64,000 nt of DNA from Bacteroidales bacterium. GTDB lineage: Bacteria; Bacteroidota; Bacteroidia; Bacteroidales; UBA1402. Positions 8,990-17,136 of this stretch are shown one piece after another. Each line of letters starts with the position of its first letter. The stretch's first letter is position 1. Where the stretch lies: positions 1-64,000 of the forward strand of contig JAFODP010000018.1 of assembly GCA_017380635.1 (NCBI GenBank), written 5' to 3'. Both the position numbers and the translations under genes were made by a program. Under the pieces are notes generated by a model. It worked only from the letters and a program-made list of their open reading frames with translations. It was not told the DNA's origin and did not search any database.

Positions 8990-8997
8990 TATCTTTG
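8990..8997 (+). promoter_or_regulatory. -7 box upstream of the ACT/UPF0210 pair
   Basis: TATCTTTG at 8990-8997 is an exact TAnnTTTG box, 75 bp before the ACT gene; no clear -33 TTTG is seen. Confidence 0.5.
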
Positions 8998-9072
8998 CGT
9001 CGTTGCCGCAAGAGGATATTCCGCAGATGAAATCCAAGCGGAGCAAAAGTCAGAAACATTAATTAAAACACT

Positions 9073-9345
9073 ATGAATAAAGCTATTATCACCGTTGTAG
9101 GAAAAGACACCATCGGTATTATCGCCAGCGTTTGTCAATATTTGGCAAGCAAGCACATCAACATTCTCGACATCTCGCAAACCATCGTTCAAGACTATTT
9201 CAACATGATGATGATAGTGGATATGCAGGCTTGCGAACAAGCTTTCGAAGAAATCTCCGGCGATTTGAACGAGATTGGTCAGACTTTGGGCGTTCAGGTA
9301 AAATGCCAACGCGAAGATATTTTCAACAAGATGCATCGTATCTAA
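9073..9345 (+). CDS. Small ACT-domain protein (UPF0237 family)
   Basis: These 90 residues form one ACT domain: the strand-helix start IITVVGKDTIGIIASV, a second helix region around ISQTI, and FNMMMIVDM as the following strand. ACT domains bind amino acids or related small ligands and regulate a partner. This family is almost always encoded directly before a UPF0210 protein, as here with a 12-bp gap, so the two probably act together. The ligand is unknown. Confidence 0.9.
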   Translation: MNKAIITVVGKDTIGIIASVCQYLASKHINILDISQTIVQDYFNMMMIVDMQACEQAFEEISGDLNEIGQTLGVQVKCQREDIFNKMHRI

Positions 9346-9357
9346 ATCCTTGAGGCT

Positions 9358-10722
9358 ATGATTCATATCTCTGAGGTCATCGAGACCAACAAAATGATCG
9401 AGCACGAAAATCTGGACGTGCGCACCATTACCATGGGTATCAATCTGCTCGATTGCGCCGACAGTCGTCTGGACGTGCTTTGCGAGAATATCTACCGAAA
9501 AATCACCACCTTAGCTAAAGATTTGGTGAAGAGCGGCGACGATATCGCCCGCGAATACGGTGTGCCCATCGTGAATAAACGTATTTCCATCACACCCATT
9601 TCGTTGGTGGGCGGCAGCGCTTGTCAAACACCCGACGATTATGTACAGATTGCCAAAACCTTAGATGCCGCCGCTGCCAAAGTGGGCATCAATTTTTTAG
9701 GCGGTTATTCGGCCATCGTTTCCAAAGGCATGAGCCGTAGCGACGAGTTGTTGATTCGCTCTATTCCTAAAGCCTTGGCCAGTACGCAGTTTATCTGTAG
9801 TTCGATTAACGTAGGTTCTACCAAAACGGGCATCAATATGGATGCCGTGCGTCTGATGGGCGAAATTATCAAAGAAACCGCCGAAGCCACCAAGGAAAAA
9901 GACTCTTTGGGCTGCGCCAAATTGGTGGTGCTTTGCAACGCTCCCGACGACAATCCTTTCATGGCCGGTGCATTTCATGGCGTAAGCGAAGCCGATGCCA
10001 TCATCAATGTGGGTGTCAGCGGCCCCGGCGTGGTGAAATATGCCTTGGAACAAATCCGCGAGGCCGATTTTGAAACACTTTGCGAAACCATCAAGAAAAC
10101 AGCTTTCAAGATTACGCGCGTGGGTCAGTTGGTGGCTCAGGAAGCATCGCGTCGTTTGGGCATTCCTTTTGGCATTATCGACCTTTCATTGGCTCCTACG
10201 CCCGCCATCGGCGACTCGGTGGCCGACATCCTGAAAGAAATTGGATTGGAACATCCCGGCGCTCCCGGCACAACTGCCGCTTTGGCCCTTCTTAACGACC
10301 AAGTGAAAAAAGGTGGTGTGATGGCTTCTTCTTATGTGGGCGGTTTGAGCGGCGCTTTCATTCCCGTGAGCGAAGACCAAGGCATGATTGATGCCGTAGA
10401 ATGTGGCGCGCTCAGCATCGAAAAACTGGAAGCGATGACCTGTGTTTGTTCGGTAGGTCTCGACATGATTGCCATTCCCGGCGACACGGCCGCCAGCACC
10501 ATTTCGGGCATCATTGCCGACGAAGCTGCCATCGGTATGATCAACCAAAAAACTACGGCGGTGCGTATTATTCCCGTAGTGGGCAAAGGCGTAGGCGAAA
10601 TCGTGGAATTTGGTGGACTTTTGGGTTACGCGCCCATCATGCAAGTGAACGGCTTCGACTGCTCACGCTTCGTTGGTCGCAAAGGTCGCATCCCTGCCCC
10701 GATTCATTCGTTCAAGAACTAA
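9358..10722 (+). CDS. UPF0210 (DUF711) family protein
   Basis: This 454-residue protein belongs to the UPF0210/DUF711 family, with long runs typical of it such as [23 protein letters not shown] and [13 protein letters not shown]. Some members resemble glycyl-radical fold proteins, but no reaction is established. Pairing with the ACT protein suggests regulation by a small ligand. It is the second gene of a two-gene operon ended by two GC-rich hairpins. Function should be regarded as unknown. Confidence 0.9.
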   Translation: MIHISEVIETNKMIEHENLDVRTITMGINLLDCADSRLDVLCENIYRKITTLAKDLVKSGDDIAREYGVPIVNKRISITPISLVGGSACQTPDDYVQIAKTLDAAAAKVGINFLGGYSAIVSKGMSRSDELLIRSIPKALASTQFICSSINVGSTKTGINMDAVRLMGEIIKETAEATKEKDSLGCAKLVVLCNAPDDNPFMAGAFHGVSEADAIINVGVSGPGVVKYALEQIREADFETLCETIKKTAFKITRVGQLVAQEASRRLGIPFGIIDLSLAPTPAIGDSVADILKEIGLEHPGAPGTTAALALLNDQVKKGGVMASSYVGGLSGAFIPVSEDQGMIDAVECGALSIEKLEAMTCVCSVGLDMIAIPGDTAASTISGIIADEAAIGMINQKTTAVRIIPVVGKGVGEIVEFGGLLGYAPIMQVNGFDCSRFVGRKGRIPAPIHSFKN

Positions 10723-10743
10723 TGCGAAGCTAGATAAAGATGA

Positions 10744-10775
10744 ATGGGCCGCGTCTTCGACGCGGCCCATTTCTT
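10744..10775 (+). terminator. Terminator after the UPF0210 gene
   Basis: Perfect 12-bp stem (10744-10755 with 10759-10770), loop ttc, then TTCTT. Confidence 0.85.
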
Positions 10776-10807
10776 ATGTAACGCACCCTCTAAAGGGTTG
10801 CCCTTTT

Positions 10808-10842
10808 TCGGCGGTGAAATAAAATTCACCGCCGATTTTGTT
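10808..10842 (+). terminator. Second hairpin terminator
   Basis: Perfect 11-bp stem (10808-10818 with 10825-10835) followed by TTTTGTTT. It backs up the terminator 60 bp earlier and marks the switch from GC-richer core DNA to the AT-rich islet. Confidence 0.8.
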
Positions 10843-11344
10843 TATTTACAATATGTTAGGTCATTAGATTTTGAAACGACTTTTTGTGCAAAAAACGCTT
10901 AAACTCTATTTCTACCCTTTATGTGTAGCCTCCTATGTAGTCTAAATTAAATCTAAACAAATATACCCTTCAAATTACAACTTTAGCTTACAGTGTAAGG
11001 CGTTTTTTTAACTATGAGAGCAATGTCCCGCAAGAGTGTTGTTTGTTTGGAAAATATTTTTTAATTTCGCAAAGCTATTGGATAAATAGCAGACATATAG
11101 AAAGTGTTTTCGCTTCTATCCTTGTTGAAAATGTGGAAGTTTTCTAGACCAAAGGATAAACGAACAGCACTCATTTCTTGTATAGCTATGTGGCTGTGCG
11201 CGTTCTGCGCACCTACCCCATACTATCCAAGTGTGGGGCATTGTAGCGTTTATTTTGGTCAGGTCTTTCCACAACCTTCAGCAGATAAACGGGATTCAAC
11301 TCCACACTTTCTTTTTATAATTACCGCATCATATTAGGAGTTGT
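10843..11344. other. AT-rich non-coding stretch with a folded segment
   Basis: About 500 bp with no convincing gene. A 77-codon open frame at 11104-11337 was judged spurious. The part at 11147-11260 can fold into a branched structure described separately. A 15-base motif CCTCCTATGTAGTCT at 10929-10943 nearly recurs at 13135-13148 on the other side of the islet. Confidence 0.5.
11147..11260. ncRNA. Candidate structured RNA upstream of the nuclease-like gene
   Basis: The ends pair over 14 bp: 11147-11153 with 11254-11260 and 11156-11162 with 11247-11253, with one two-base bulge. Inside are a 6-bp hairpin (11196-11201 with 11207-11212), a hairpin with ACAGC/GCTGT (11164-11168 with 11193-11197, competing with the former by two bases) and a CCCCA/TGGGG hairpin (11216-11220 with 11234-11238). 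No promoter or T-run was seen, so the strand and the status as RNA are open; it could be an inverted-repeat relic. Confidence 0.3.
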
Positions 11345-11977
11345 ATGAGGCAATTTTTAGAAAAGATGGGCACAATGGAGACTCCACAAGAACGTTTAAA
11401 CGAGATTGTAAAAATCTCGTATTCTATTCTGTGCAATAAAATTGCACACGGTGACATCAAAATTACAAATGAAGCAACCTTGCAAATGCAGTTCGGTGTA
11501 ATCCTAAAACAAGTTGGACAATTATATGAATTTGCTGGCACGGATAGATTCTCAATAGAATTGGAAACCATACAAACCATTTCTCCAACAACAAAAAGCG
11601 CAAAAGGACAAGCTCGTTGCGACATCTCATTGAGGTTTTCGATGAATGATAACAACACTGCTAACGCTGTCATAGAATTAAAACATTTTAAGTATGATAA
11701 GACAAGCGAGGCTGTTGCAGACAATCGTTTTGCAATAATGAAGGATCTTGAAAACCTGGAGCACTACAAAGACACTGACTCTCAATTGTTGTGCTATGAG
11801 ATTCTGTATACGGATAATAAGAATTATGCAAATCCACACACAACTGCAGGAATTAAACTTGCACCGACCATTACCAAAAGTTTTACATATTGTCAACAAA
11901 CAGTTGAATTAAAAACTGAATATAAAGCAGAATGGAGTAACTACGACGAAAATTATTTTATGATGATAACACTATAA
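11345..11977 (+). CDS. PD-(D/E)xK-like nuclease-fold protein, unknown role
   Basis: I do not recognise a named family for this 210-residue protein. A segment RCDISLRF followed about 20 residues later by VIELKHF has the D...ExK spacing of the PD-(D/E)xK nuclease fold, and an upstream Glu/Gln-rich helix (EATLQMQFGVIL) fits the helix that usually precedes the core. The start at 11345 has AGGAG five bases upstream, unusual for this group; an in-frame ATG further on would remove the first residues. It opens a cluster of four same-strand genes in AT-rich DNA. A restriction-type or other defence nuclease is possible but not shown. Confidence 0.6.
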   Translation: MRQFLEKMGTMETPQERLNEIVKISYSILCNKIAHGDIKITNEATLQMQFGVILKQVGQLYEFAGTDRFSIELETIQTISPTTKSAKGQARCDISLRFSMNDNNTANAVIELKHFKYDKTSEAVADNRFAIMKDLENLEHYKDTDSQLLCYEILYTDNKNYANPHTTAGIKLAPTITKSFTYCQQTVELKTEYKAEWSNYDENYFMMITL

Positions 11978-11984
11978 TTTAAAT

Positions 11985-12188
11985 ATGATGCTTATGAAGT
12001 TGTTTGCAAGAACCAATATGTCATCAAAAATACCAAACCATAATAAAACAGATGTGAAATCAATATATGACAACAATGGTGAGTTGTATGACACATTAAG
12101 TATCGATTGCTCAGATAATATCGATGATGTAATGGATTCTGTTGAGTCCATCGATGCTTGTGAGGATATGGTAGATTATTACGATTAA
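11985..12188 (+). CDS. Small acidic hypothetical protein
   Basis: A 67-residue frame starts 7 bp after the nuclease-like gene. The last 35 residues are strongly acidic (CSDNIDDVMDSVESIDACEDMVDYYD). A shorter start at 12018 (MSSKIP) would give 56 residues. No family is recognised. Its tight spacing supports it being real; an acidic partner or DNA-mimic role would be speculation. Confidence 0.5.
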   Translation: MMLMKLFARTNMSSKIPNHNKTDVKSIYDNNGELYDTLSIDCSDNIDDVMDSVESIDACEDMVDYYD

Positions 12189-12257
12189 TATTAACACTAA
12201 AAAGAGGATGCCGAAAATCTAAAAAAGAGTAGGCAAACAATTAAAAACTTTATAATT

Positions 12258-12473
12258 ATGGGAATGGCATCACCAAAAACAAAAGCTGAAGCACGAGAGC
12301 AAATTGCAAAATTACAAGGAGATATTGCTCGAGAAAAGGCTTCATTAGCATATCACAAAGCTACATTTAAAGGACCTAGTGCAGAGTATGGCCAATTAAG
12401 AATGAGACAGAGCATAGCTGATAAGAAGGCCAAAATAGCAGAATTGAGAGCTAAGATTCCATCATTGCCTTAA
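12258..12473 (+). CDS. Small coiled-coil hypothetical protein
   Basis: This 71-residue protein is rich in Ala, Lys, Glu and Gln with a heptad-like pattern over most of its length, so a helical hairpin or coiled coil is likely. It has no signal peptide. It lies one base before the next gene, so the two are probably translated together. No function can be assigned. Confidence 0.6.
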   Translation: MGMASPKTKAEAREQIAKLQGDIAREKASLAYHKATFKGPSAEYGQLRMRQSIADKKAKIAELRAKIPSLP

Positions 12474-12474
12474 A

Positions 12475-12969
12475 ATGCAGGATGTCATAGAAGATTCTTT
12501 TGTTATCTGGGAACCCTATCACAAGGGTATTCATCTTTGTGATAGGTTCTCAGTTGAACAATGGAAGCAAATAGCAGGAGATATAAAATCAGATACGGAA
12601 TGGGGTGAGTTTGTTGGTCGATATGTGAATAGTATTCAATGTTGGGTGCTAAAAAATCGAGCAACAAATCATCCAATTGCATTTGTTTATCTATTCAACG
12701 AGGAGGGTTGTTGGGAAAAAGTATCCATTCACGGTGGCGGTTGGGAAAAACCATTGTTGTATTATCGTGGATATATACTTATGCTACAACACCTTTTAGA
12801 ACAAGGTATAAAGGTTAGAACATATTGTAGTCTATCTAATATATCAGCAATTCGTTTTGATAGAAGTGTAGGATTCGTTCCCTACAAATATACAGACAAT
12901 GAGGTTTTTATGTGGATTAATACAAAAAGACTAAAAAGCAGTAAGTTGTATAAGTATTTTTATCATTGA
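12475..12969 (+). CDS. GNAT-like acetyltransferase
   Basis: This 164-residue protein has the C-terminal half of a GNAT fold: a helix GYILMLQHLLEQG, then SLSNISAIRFDRSVGFVPYKY, in which Asn, Ala, the aromatic residue and GF are the typical end of the acetyl-CoA fold. The pyrophosphate loop Q/RxxGxG/A is not clean, so cofactor binding is uncertain. It is the last of four clustered genes and has the same AT-rich composition. The substrate is unknown. Confidence 0.6.
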   Translation: MQDVIEDSFVIWEPYHKGIHLCDRFSVEQWKQIAGDIKSDTEWGEFVGRYVNSIQCWVLKNRATNHPIAFVYLFNEEGCWEKVSIHGGGWEKPLLYYRGYILMLQHLLEQGIKVRTYCSLSNISAIRFDRSVGFVPYKYTDNEVFMWINTKRLKSSKLYKYFYH

Positions 12970-13246
12970 AGTCTGATAAAGAAAAAACGGTGGCGTATGT
13001 AGAGAACATTGTAGTTCGCTCATACGCCACCTTAGTTTATTCACAATGCATCTTCGAAAGATGCTTGATTTCAGCGCTTTACTTTCAAAAGTTTTATTTA
13101 CCTTTGCATTCGTAGTTTTTGAGCTTAATTACGACCTCCATGTAGTCTTCTATGTGGGATTTTGCAATTTTCGTAAAAACTAACACTGAAAATCAATCAG
13201 TTAAAAATTAAAAGTCATACCTTCTAAAGGCTGCAGTCTTTCCTTA
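12970..13246. other. Intergenic stretch between the islet and the HAD gene
   Basis: These 277 bp hold a minus-strand terminator (12982-13031), a small hairpin (13048-13064), a TACCTTTG box at 13099-13106 without a matching -33, and the motif CCTCCATGTAGTCT at 13135-13148. No gene is seen. Confidence 0.5.
12982..13031 (-). terminator. Minus-strand terminator at the end of the HAD operon
   Basis: Eleven-bp stem (12989-12999 with 13021-13031) whose minus-strand continuation is a run of six T. It probably ends the permease-acyltransferase-HAD transcript about 215 bp after the last stop. Confidence 0.7.
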
Positions 13247-13903
13247 TTACAGCAAATCCAGCAATTGCGAAAAATCGTCAATTAAGACGTGAGCGCCAGC
13301 TTCAAGCATCGATTCGCGACTACCATTACCATAAGTGACACCACAAGTATAACAATCGGCACGAAGGCCCATCAGGATATCGAAATCGGTATCGCCCACC
13401 ACCAAAACTTCCTGCGGCTGCAAGTTGAAATGTTCCAAGGTTTTCAGCACTGGTTCGGGATCAGGTTTAGCATGTGAAACATCTTCGGCAGCCACCACAT
13501 AAGTGACAATATCTTCCAAGTGCAAATCGCGCAAATATTTATCCAAAGTTTCGTGAGCGCGGCTGCTAGCAATGCTCAACATATAACCTCTATCGGCCAA
13601 AGCATGCAGCGTTTCCATCACATTGGGAAACAAAGGCACAGCGCCAACTTTATTCAGTTTGGCAAATTCTTCGCGATAAGTGTCCGCATAAGCGGGCGCC
13701 ACCTCCGGCATTTCGGGAAACAGATGCAAAGGAATTTCCGTGAGACGAAGACCAATCATCGCTTTACACTGCGCATCGCTGCGGGCAGGCAAGTTCAACA
13801 CACGCAAAGTAGATTGCATGCTGTCGAGTATCACCTGAAGCGTATCGGCCAAAGTGCCGTCGAAATCCAGTACTATGAGTTTAATTCCTTGAAACTTGGT
13901 CAT
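13247..13903 (-). CDS. HAD-superfamily hydrolase, phosphoglycolate phosphatase-like
   Basis: This 218-residue protein carries all HAD motifs: DFDGTLADT near residue 12 with the two catalytic Asp, SIASSR (motif II Ser region), the lysine in HAKPDPEP, and VVGDTDFDI (motif IV). The helical cap sits between motifs I and II, as in phosphoglycolate phosphatases and related enzymes. It is the last gene of a minus-strand operon and starts 3 bp after the acyltransferase. The substrate is not determined. Confidence 0.88.
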   Translation of the reverse strand: MTKFQGIKLIVLDFDGTLADTLQVILDSMQSTLRVLNLPARSDAQCKAMIGLRLTEIPLHLFPEMPEVAPAYADTYREEFAKLNKVGAVPLFPNVMETLHALADRGYMLSIASSRAHETLDKYLRDLHLEDIVTYVVAAEDVSHAKPDPEPVLKTLEHFNLQPQEVLVVGDTDFDILMGLRADCYTCGVTYGNGSRESMLEAGAHVLIDDFSQLLDLL

Positions 13904-13906
13904 TGG

Positions 13907-14884
13907 TCAAGCATGCTTTTCGGCTTCCAGCTGATCGACGGCCGACTGGATGTAGCGCTGGTATTTTTCCATGTAAATATCACTCACCGTGATAATCATT
14001 TCGGTATCGTATTCTTCGCCGAAATTGGGATCCATCACCGTGCCGAAAGTCTTCATCGAAGAAGAAAGATTCAGGTAAAGGTGAATCAGCGGTGGAATCT
14101 TGTCGCCCAAACCGGTGACATAAGTATTGAGAATCTTGTAGTTTTCCACCAAAGAATCGGCATTGAACAGTTCGTCCAGTTCGGCTTTGCGCTGGTCGCT
14201 CACCACTTCGGGATTGATACCTTGGATAAGATTTTCCTTGTCGCCACAGAATTTTTCGAGGAAATAAATCATCGCTTCCAAACTGGGACGCGGACTGGTG
14301 GCAAACATACTCACTTTACCCATAAGGTACTTGATAGAAGGATCTTGCGCAATCAGTCCACCGATACCATCCCAAATATTATCCAAGGCAAACAAGCTCT
14401 TCAAGCCCATTTCACGACTCTGATATTTTGGTTGCACCCATGCACGAGCCATTTCCAAAGCATAAGGAAAATAACGTTCGCAGAATTCAGGCGTAAATTT
14501 GAAAAGCTTGGCCGAGTTGATGTAAGGTTGTCCGTCTTCACGATATGAAGCTTCTTTAAGACGAGTGAAACGATATCCGCCGATAATTTCGTCGGCATCG
14601 GGATTCCAAAGCACCAACTGATAACAAGCCTTGTCTTCTATATCGAAATGATCTATGTCACAAGCTGTTCCGCTGCCACTACCCACCGAACGGAAAGTAA
14701 TTTCACGCAAACGTCCCACTTCGCGCAATACGTTGGGCGCGTTTTCGTAATTGACTACATAAATTTCGTTACCGGCTTTATTGGTTTTTCTAAGAAATGT
14801 CTTTTCGTTAAGTTCCTGCTTGAGAAGTTCCACAGGAATAGGATCGATGATAGCTTCCATATTATTGTTACATATTTGGTTCAC
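13907..14884 (-). CDS. GNAT-family N-acyltransferase, GlsB/OlsB-like
   Basis: This 325-residue protein resembles the OlsB-type acyltransferases that join a 3-hydroxy fatty acid to an amino acid amine. The N-terminal half has the pattern VGRLREITFRSVG, then a strand ending DEIIGGYRFTR and ALEMARAWV, typical of this family. In Bacteroides a related pair, GlsB and GlsA, makes glycine lipids; the neighbour here is a PlsC-like acyltransferase, so the same two-step route is likely. Its first ATG (14884) overlaps the upstream gene by 17 bp; an ATG at 14860 avoids the overlap. Glycine as substrate is inferred from the taxon. Confidence 0.75.
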   Translation of the reverse strand: MNQICNNNMEAIIDPIPVELLKQELNEKTFLRKTNKAGNEIYVVNYENAPNVLREVGRLREITFRSVGSGSGTACDIDHFDIEDKACYQLVLWNPDADEIIGGYRFTRLKEASYREDGQPYINSAKLFKFTPEFCERYFPYALEMARAWVQPKYQSREMGLKSLFALDNIWDGIGGLIAQDPSIKYLMGKVSMFATSPRPSLEAMIYFLEKFCGDKENLIQGINPEVVSDQRKAELDELFNADSLVENYKILNTYVTGLGDKIPPLIHLYLNLSSSMKTFGTVMDPNFGEEYDTEMIITVSDIYMEKYQRYIQSAVDQLEAEKHA

Positions 14885-15698
14885 AATTATTTCCTTCCTG
14901 CAACATGGCCACTTGCGCTTTCACCCAATCGGCCCATTGCTGGTCGGTTTTAGTCTGATCGAAAGTTTGCCAAGGAATAGCTTTGCCAAAAGTGATGACA
15001 AAATGTCCATGACGCTTGCGGAAAAGTTCATCAACAAGGAATATCATTCCAAGATTAAACTTCAAGCCCAAGAATTTGCTCAGACGCGACAAAAAGAAGA
15101 AACGATTGGAATTATGTCCCGACAAATGCATCGGAATCACATCTCGCTGATAACGACGCGCTTGCGTGATGAAGGTTTTCTTCCAAGGTTCTTCCACGAT
15201 GCGACCTTTGATGCGCTTGGCACAAGCTCCGGCGGGATAAATCATCACCTGATAATCCGAAGCGAACATTTCGGTAAGATTATTGGCTGCCTGACGGGTC
15301 TGACGGCCAAAAATACTGATAGGCACGAAAAACTCCTTGATGGGATGAAACTGCGCCATCAATTGATTCACCGGCACGCGGAAATTGTCGCCGAAATGCT
15401 TGCCGAGTATCGAGCCCATAATCAATCCTTCGGGGCCGCCCAGCGGATGATTGCCGGCAAAAAGCAATCGCTTTGAAGCATCCAGATTTTCTTCGCCTCT
15501 GATGGTAAAAGTAATATCCAATTCATCCATCGCGGCCTGGAAAAATGCCAGGCCGGAAGGAGAATCTGTGGTTGAAATAAAATCGTTGAGATCTTGCACG
15601 TGCAACACGCGCTTGAGCCATCCTTTCAAAAAGTTCGGAATTTTCTGACTCAGCTGAGGGCCAAGAAATTCGTCAAGCTCAATGAGTTTCCTTTCCAT
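14868..15698 (-). CDS. PlsC-like O-acyltransferase, GlsA-like
   Basis: This 276-residue membrane-associated acyltransferase has the active-site block NHPLGGPEG (a variant of the H-x4-D/E motif) around residue 85 and IYPAGACAKRIKG further on, the acceptor-site motif. Together with the downstream GNAT gene it would acylate the hydroxyl of the N-acyl amino acid to give a two-chain aminolipid. It overlaps the permease gene by 20 bp and the next gene by 17 bp, so translation is coupled throughout. An 8-bp inverted repeat (CGGCCTGG/CCAGGCCG) lies inside it at about 15533-15555. Confidence 0.75.
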   Translation of the reverse strand: MERKLIELDEFLGPQLSQKIPNFLKGWLKRVLHVQDLNDFISTTDSPSGLAFFQAAMDELDITFTIRGEENLDASKRLLFAGNHPLGGPEGLIMGSILGKHFGDNFRVPVNQLMAQFHPIKEFFVPISIFGRQTRQAANNLTEMFASDYQVMIYPAGACAKRIKGRIVEEPWKKTFITQARRYQRDVIPMHLSGHNSNRFFFLSRLSKFLGLKFNLGMIFLVDELFRKRHGHFVITFGKAIPWQTFDQTKTDQQWADWVKAQVAMLQEGNNCEPNM

Positions 15699-17043
15699 AA
15701 TACTTCTTTCTGATAACCAAAAAGAATCCAGCGCCCATGGCTACCCAAGCAGCCAAACTGATCCAACTGGGCTTAGCCAAGAAACCTGGCATACCGGGCA
15801 CTACCAGCAATACAATAAAGAAAAGGGAGAAGATACAACCCAAAACGCCCACTGTTACACGGAAAGGATTGTGTTTTTTATAAGCTAATACAGCCGAAGC
15901 TGCTGTGGTGTAAGCAAATACAATAGCTGCTCCTACAGAGGTCATATCGACAATCCAGCCCAACACTTCGCGACCAAACCAAGGCGCCAACAAACTCAAT
16001 ACCATGATGAATACCAAGGCATAATTAGGCGTTCCTCTTTTATTCAGATGGCCGAACCACGAAGGCAAAGCGTGTTCTTTTGCCATAGCGTACAGCAAAC
16101 GCGAAGTGGCCATATAGAAAGCATTCATACCTGAGAATACGGCGCAGAACATAGCAATACCCAATACCCACAAACCGAATTTACCCAAGTAAGCAGACAC
16201 CACATAACCGGTAGGCCAAGAATGTTTAGCAGCCAAAAGATCTTCCCAAGGCATCCATACGGCGGTAACGGTATTTACCAAAATGTACAACAAGGCGCCC
16301 ACCAGCACGGCAATAACCAGAATGAAAGTTCCGTATTTGGGTTTAAAGTTGTATTCTTCGGCAGCTTGCGGCACACAGTCGAAACCGATAAAGGCCCAAG
16401 GAGCCATGGCCACAATAGCAAAAATAGCTTCCCATTTATTCACGCCTGCGGGGAAACCGGGAGCAAGATTACTGAAATCGGGGCCTTTAGCCAAAGTAAG
16501 CGCAGCCAAAATCAACACAGCACCCACCAAAGTCAAAGCAACGGCCGTCTGTGTCCAAGCGGCTTTCTTCATTCCCCAAATATTGATAACAGCCACCAAA
16601 ATGATAAAGAAGATGGCAGTGAGCAATTCGCCCGCATATACCGTCCAGCCGGCTACTTGGTACATTTCTCCAAACTGCAGTATCGGGAAAAGATTACGTG
16701 AGATAAGCCCCATAGCCGTGGCATTCAGCGGAATCAAACTCCAATAAGCCAACACCATCGCCCAACCGCAAATAAAGGCATTTCCTTTTCCGAAGAAAGT
16801 TTTGGTATAAATAAATTCGCCACCGCTGGCAGGAAAATTTCGAATCAGATAACCATAACAAAAAGCAATCACCAAGATAAGACCGGCACCGATAAGCATA
16901 CCAATAAGCATACCCAAAGGTCCTGCCTTAGGCAAAAAAGCGTTACCCGGCAACACAAAACATCCCCATCCGATAATCGCACCCAATGCCAAAGCCCATA
17001 CATCGATAGGCTTCATTGTGCGCTGTAACTTTCTCTCTTTCAT
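15679..17043 (-). CDS. APC-family amino acid permease
   Basis: This 454-residue integral membrane protein has about twelve hydrophobic segments. The first helix contains GAIIGWGCFVLPG, the unwound glycine motif that binds substrate in APC transporters, and the following loop has ASGGEFIYTKTFFG. It is the first gene of the operon with the two lipid acyltransferases and the HAD gene, and it has its own exact promoter at 17101-17131. The substrate cannot be read, though placement before amino-acid acylating enzymes is suggestive. Confidence 0.9.
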   Translation of the reverse strand: MKERKLQRTMKPIDVWALALGAIIGWGCFVLPGNAFLPKAGPLGMLIGMLIGAGLILVIAFCYGYLIRNFPASGGEFIYTKTFFGKGNAFICGWAMVLAYWSLIPLNATAMGLISRNLFPILQFGEMYQVAGWTVYAGELLTAIFFIILVAVINIWGMKKAAWTQTAVALTLVGAVLILAALTLAKGPDFSNLAPGFPAGVNKWEAIFAIVAMAPWAFIGFDCVPQAAEEYNFKPKYGTFILVIAVLVGALLYILVNTVTAVWMPWEDLLAAKHSWPTGYVVSAYLGKFGLWVLGIAMFCAVFSGMNAFYMATSRLLYAMAKEHALPSWFGHLNKRGTPNYALVFIMVLSLLAPWFGREVLGWIVDMTSVGAAIVFAYTTAASAVLAYKKHNPFRVTVGVLGCIFSLFFIVLLVVPGMPGFLAKPSWISLAAWVAMGAGFFLVIRKKYYGKETH

Positions 17044-17100
17044 AATTTTTCTCTATTTATAGTTGTTGTTTTTCTCGTTATTCATTGTGTGAAAACGGGG

Positions 17101-17131
17101 CAAATGTATGCTTTTTTATTTTTTTCACAAA
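17101..17131 (-). promoter_or_regulatory. Promoter of the permease-acyltransferase operon
   Basis: On the minus strand: TTTG (17131-17128), a 19-nt spacer, then TACATTTG (17108-17101), both exact Bacteroidales elements, 58 bp before the permease ATG. Confidence 0.8.
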
Positions 17132-17136
17132 AAAAA

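Noticed and set aside
11104..11337. 77-codon open frame upstream of the nuclease-like gene
   Set aside because: It runs through the folded segment, has Cys/Trp-rich low-information sequence, no plausible ribosome site and no likeness to known proteins.
10723..13246. Retron or integron cassette reading of the folded segment and islet
   Set aside because: There is no reverse transcriptase or integrase in or beside the islet, and the stem ends do not match attC core sites.
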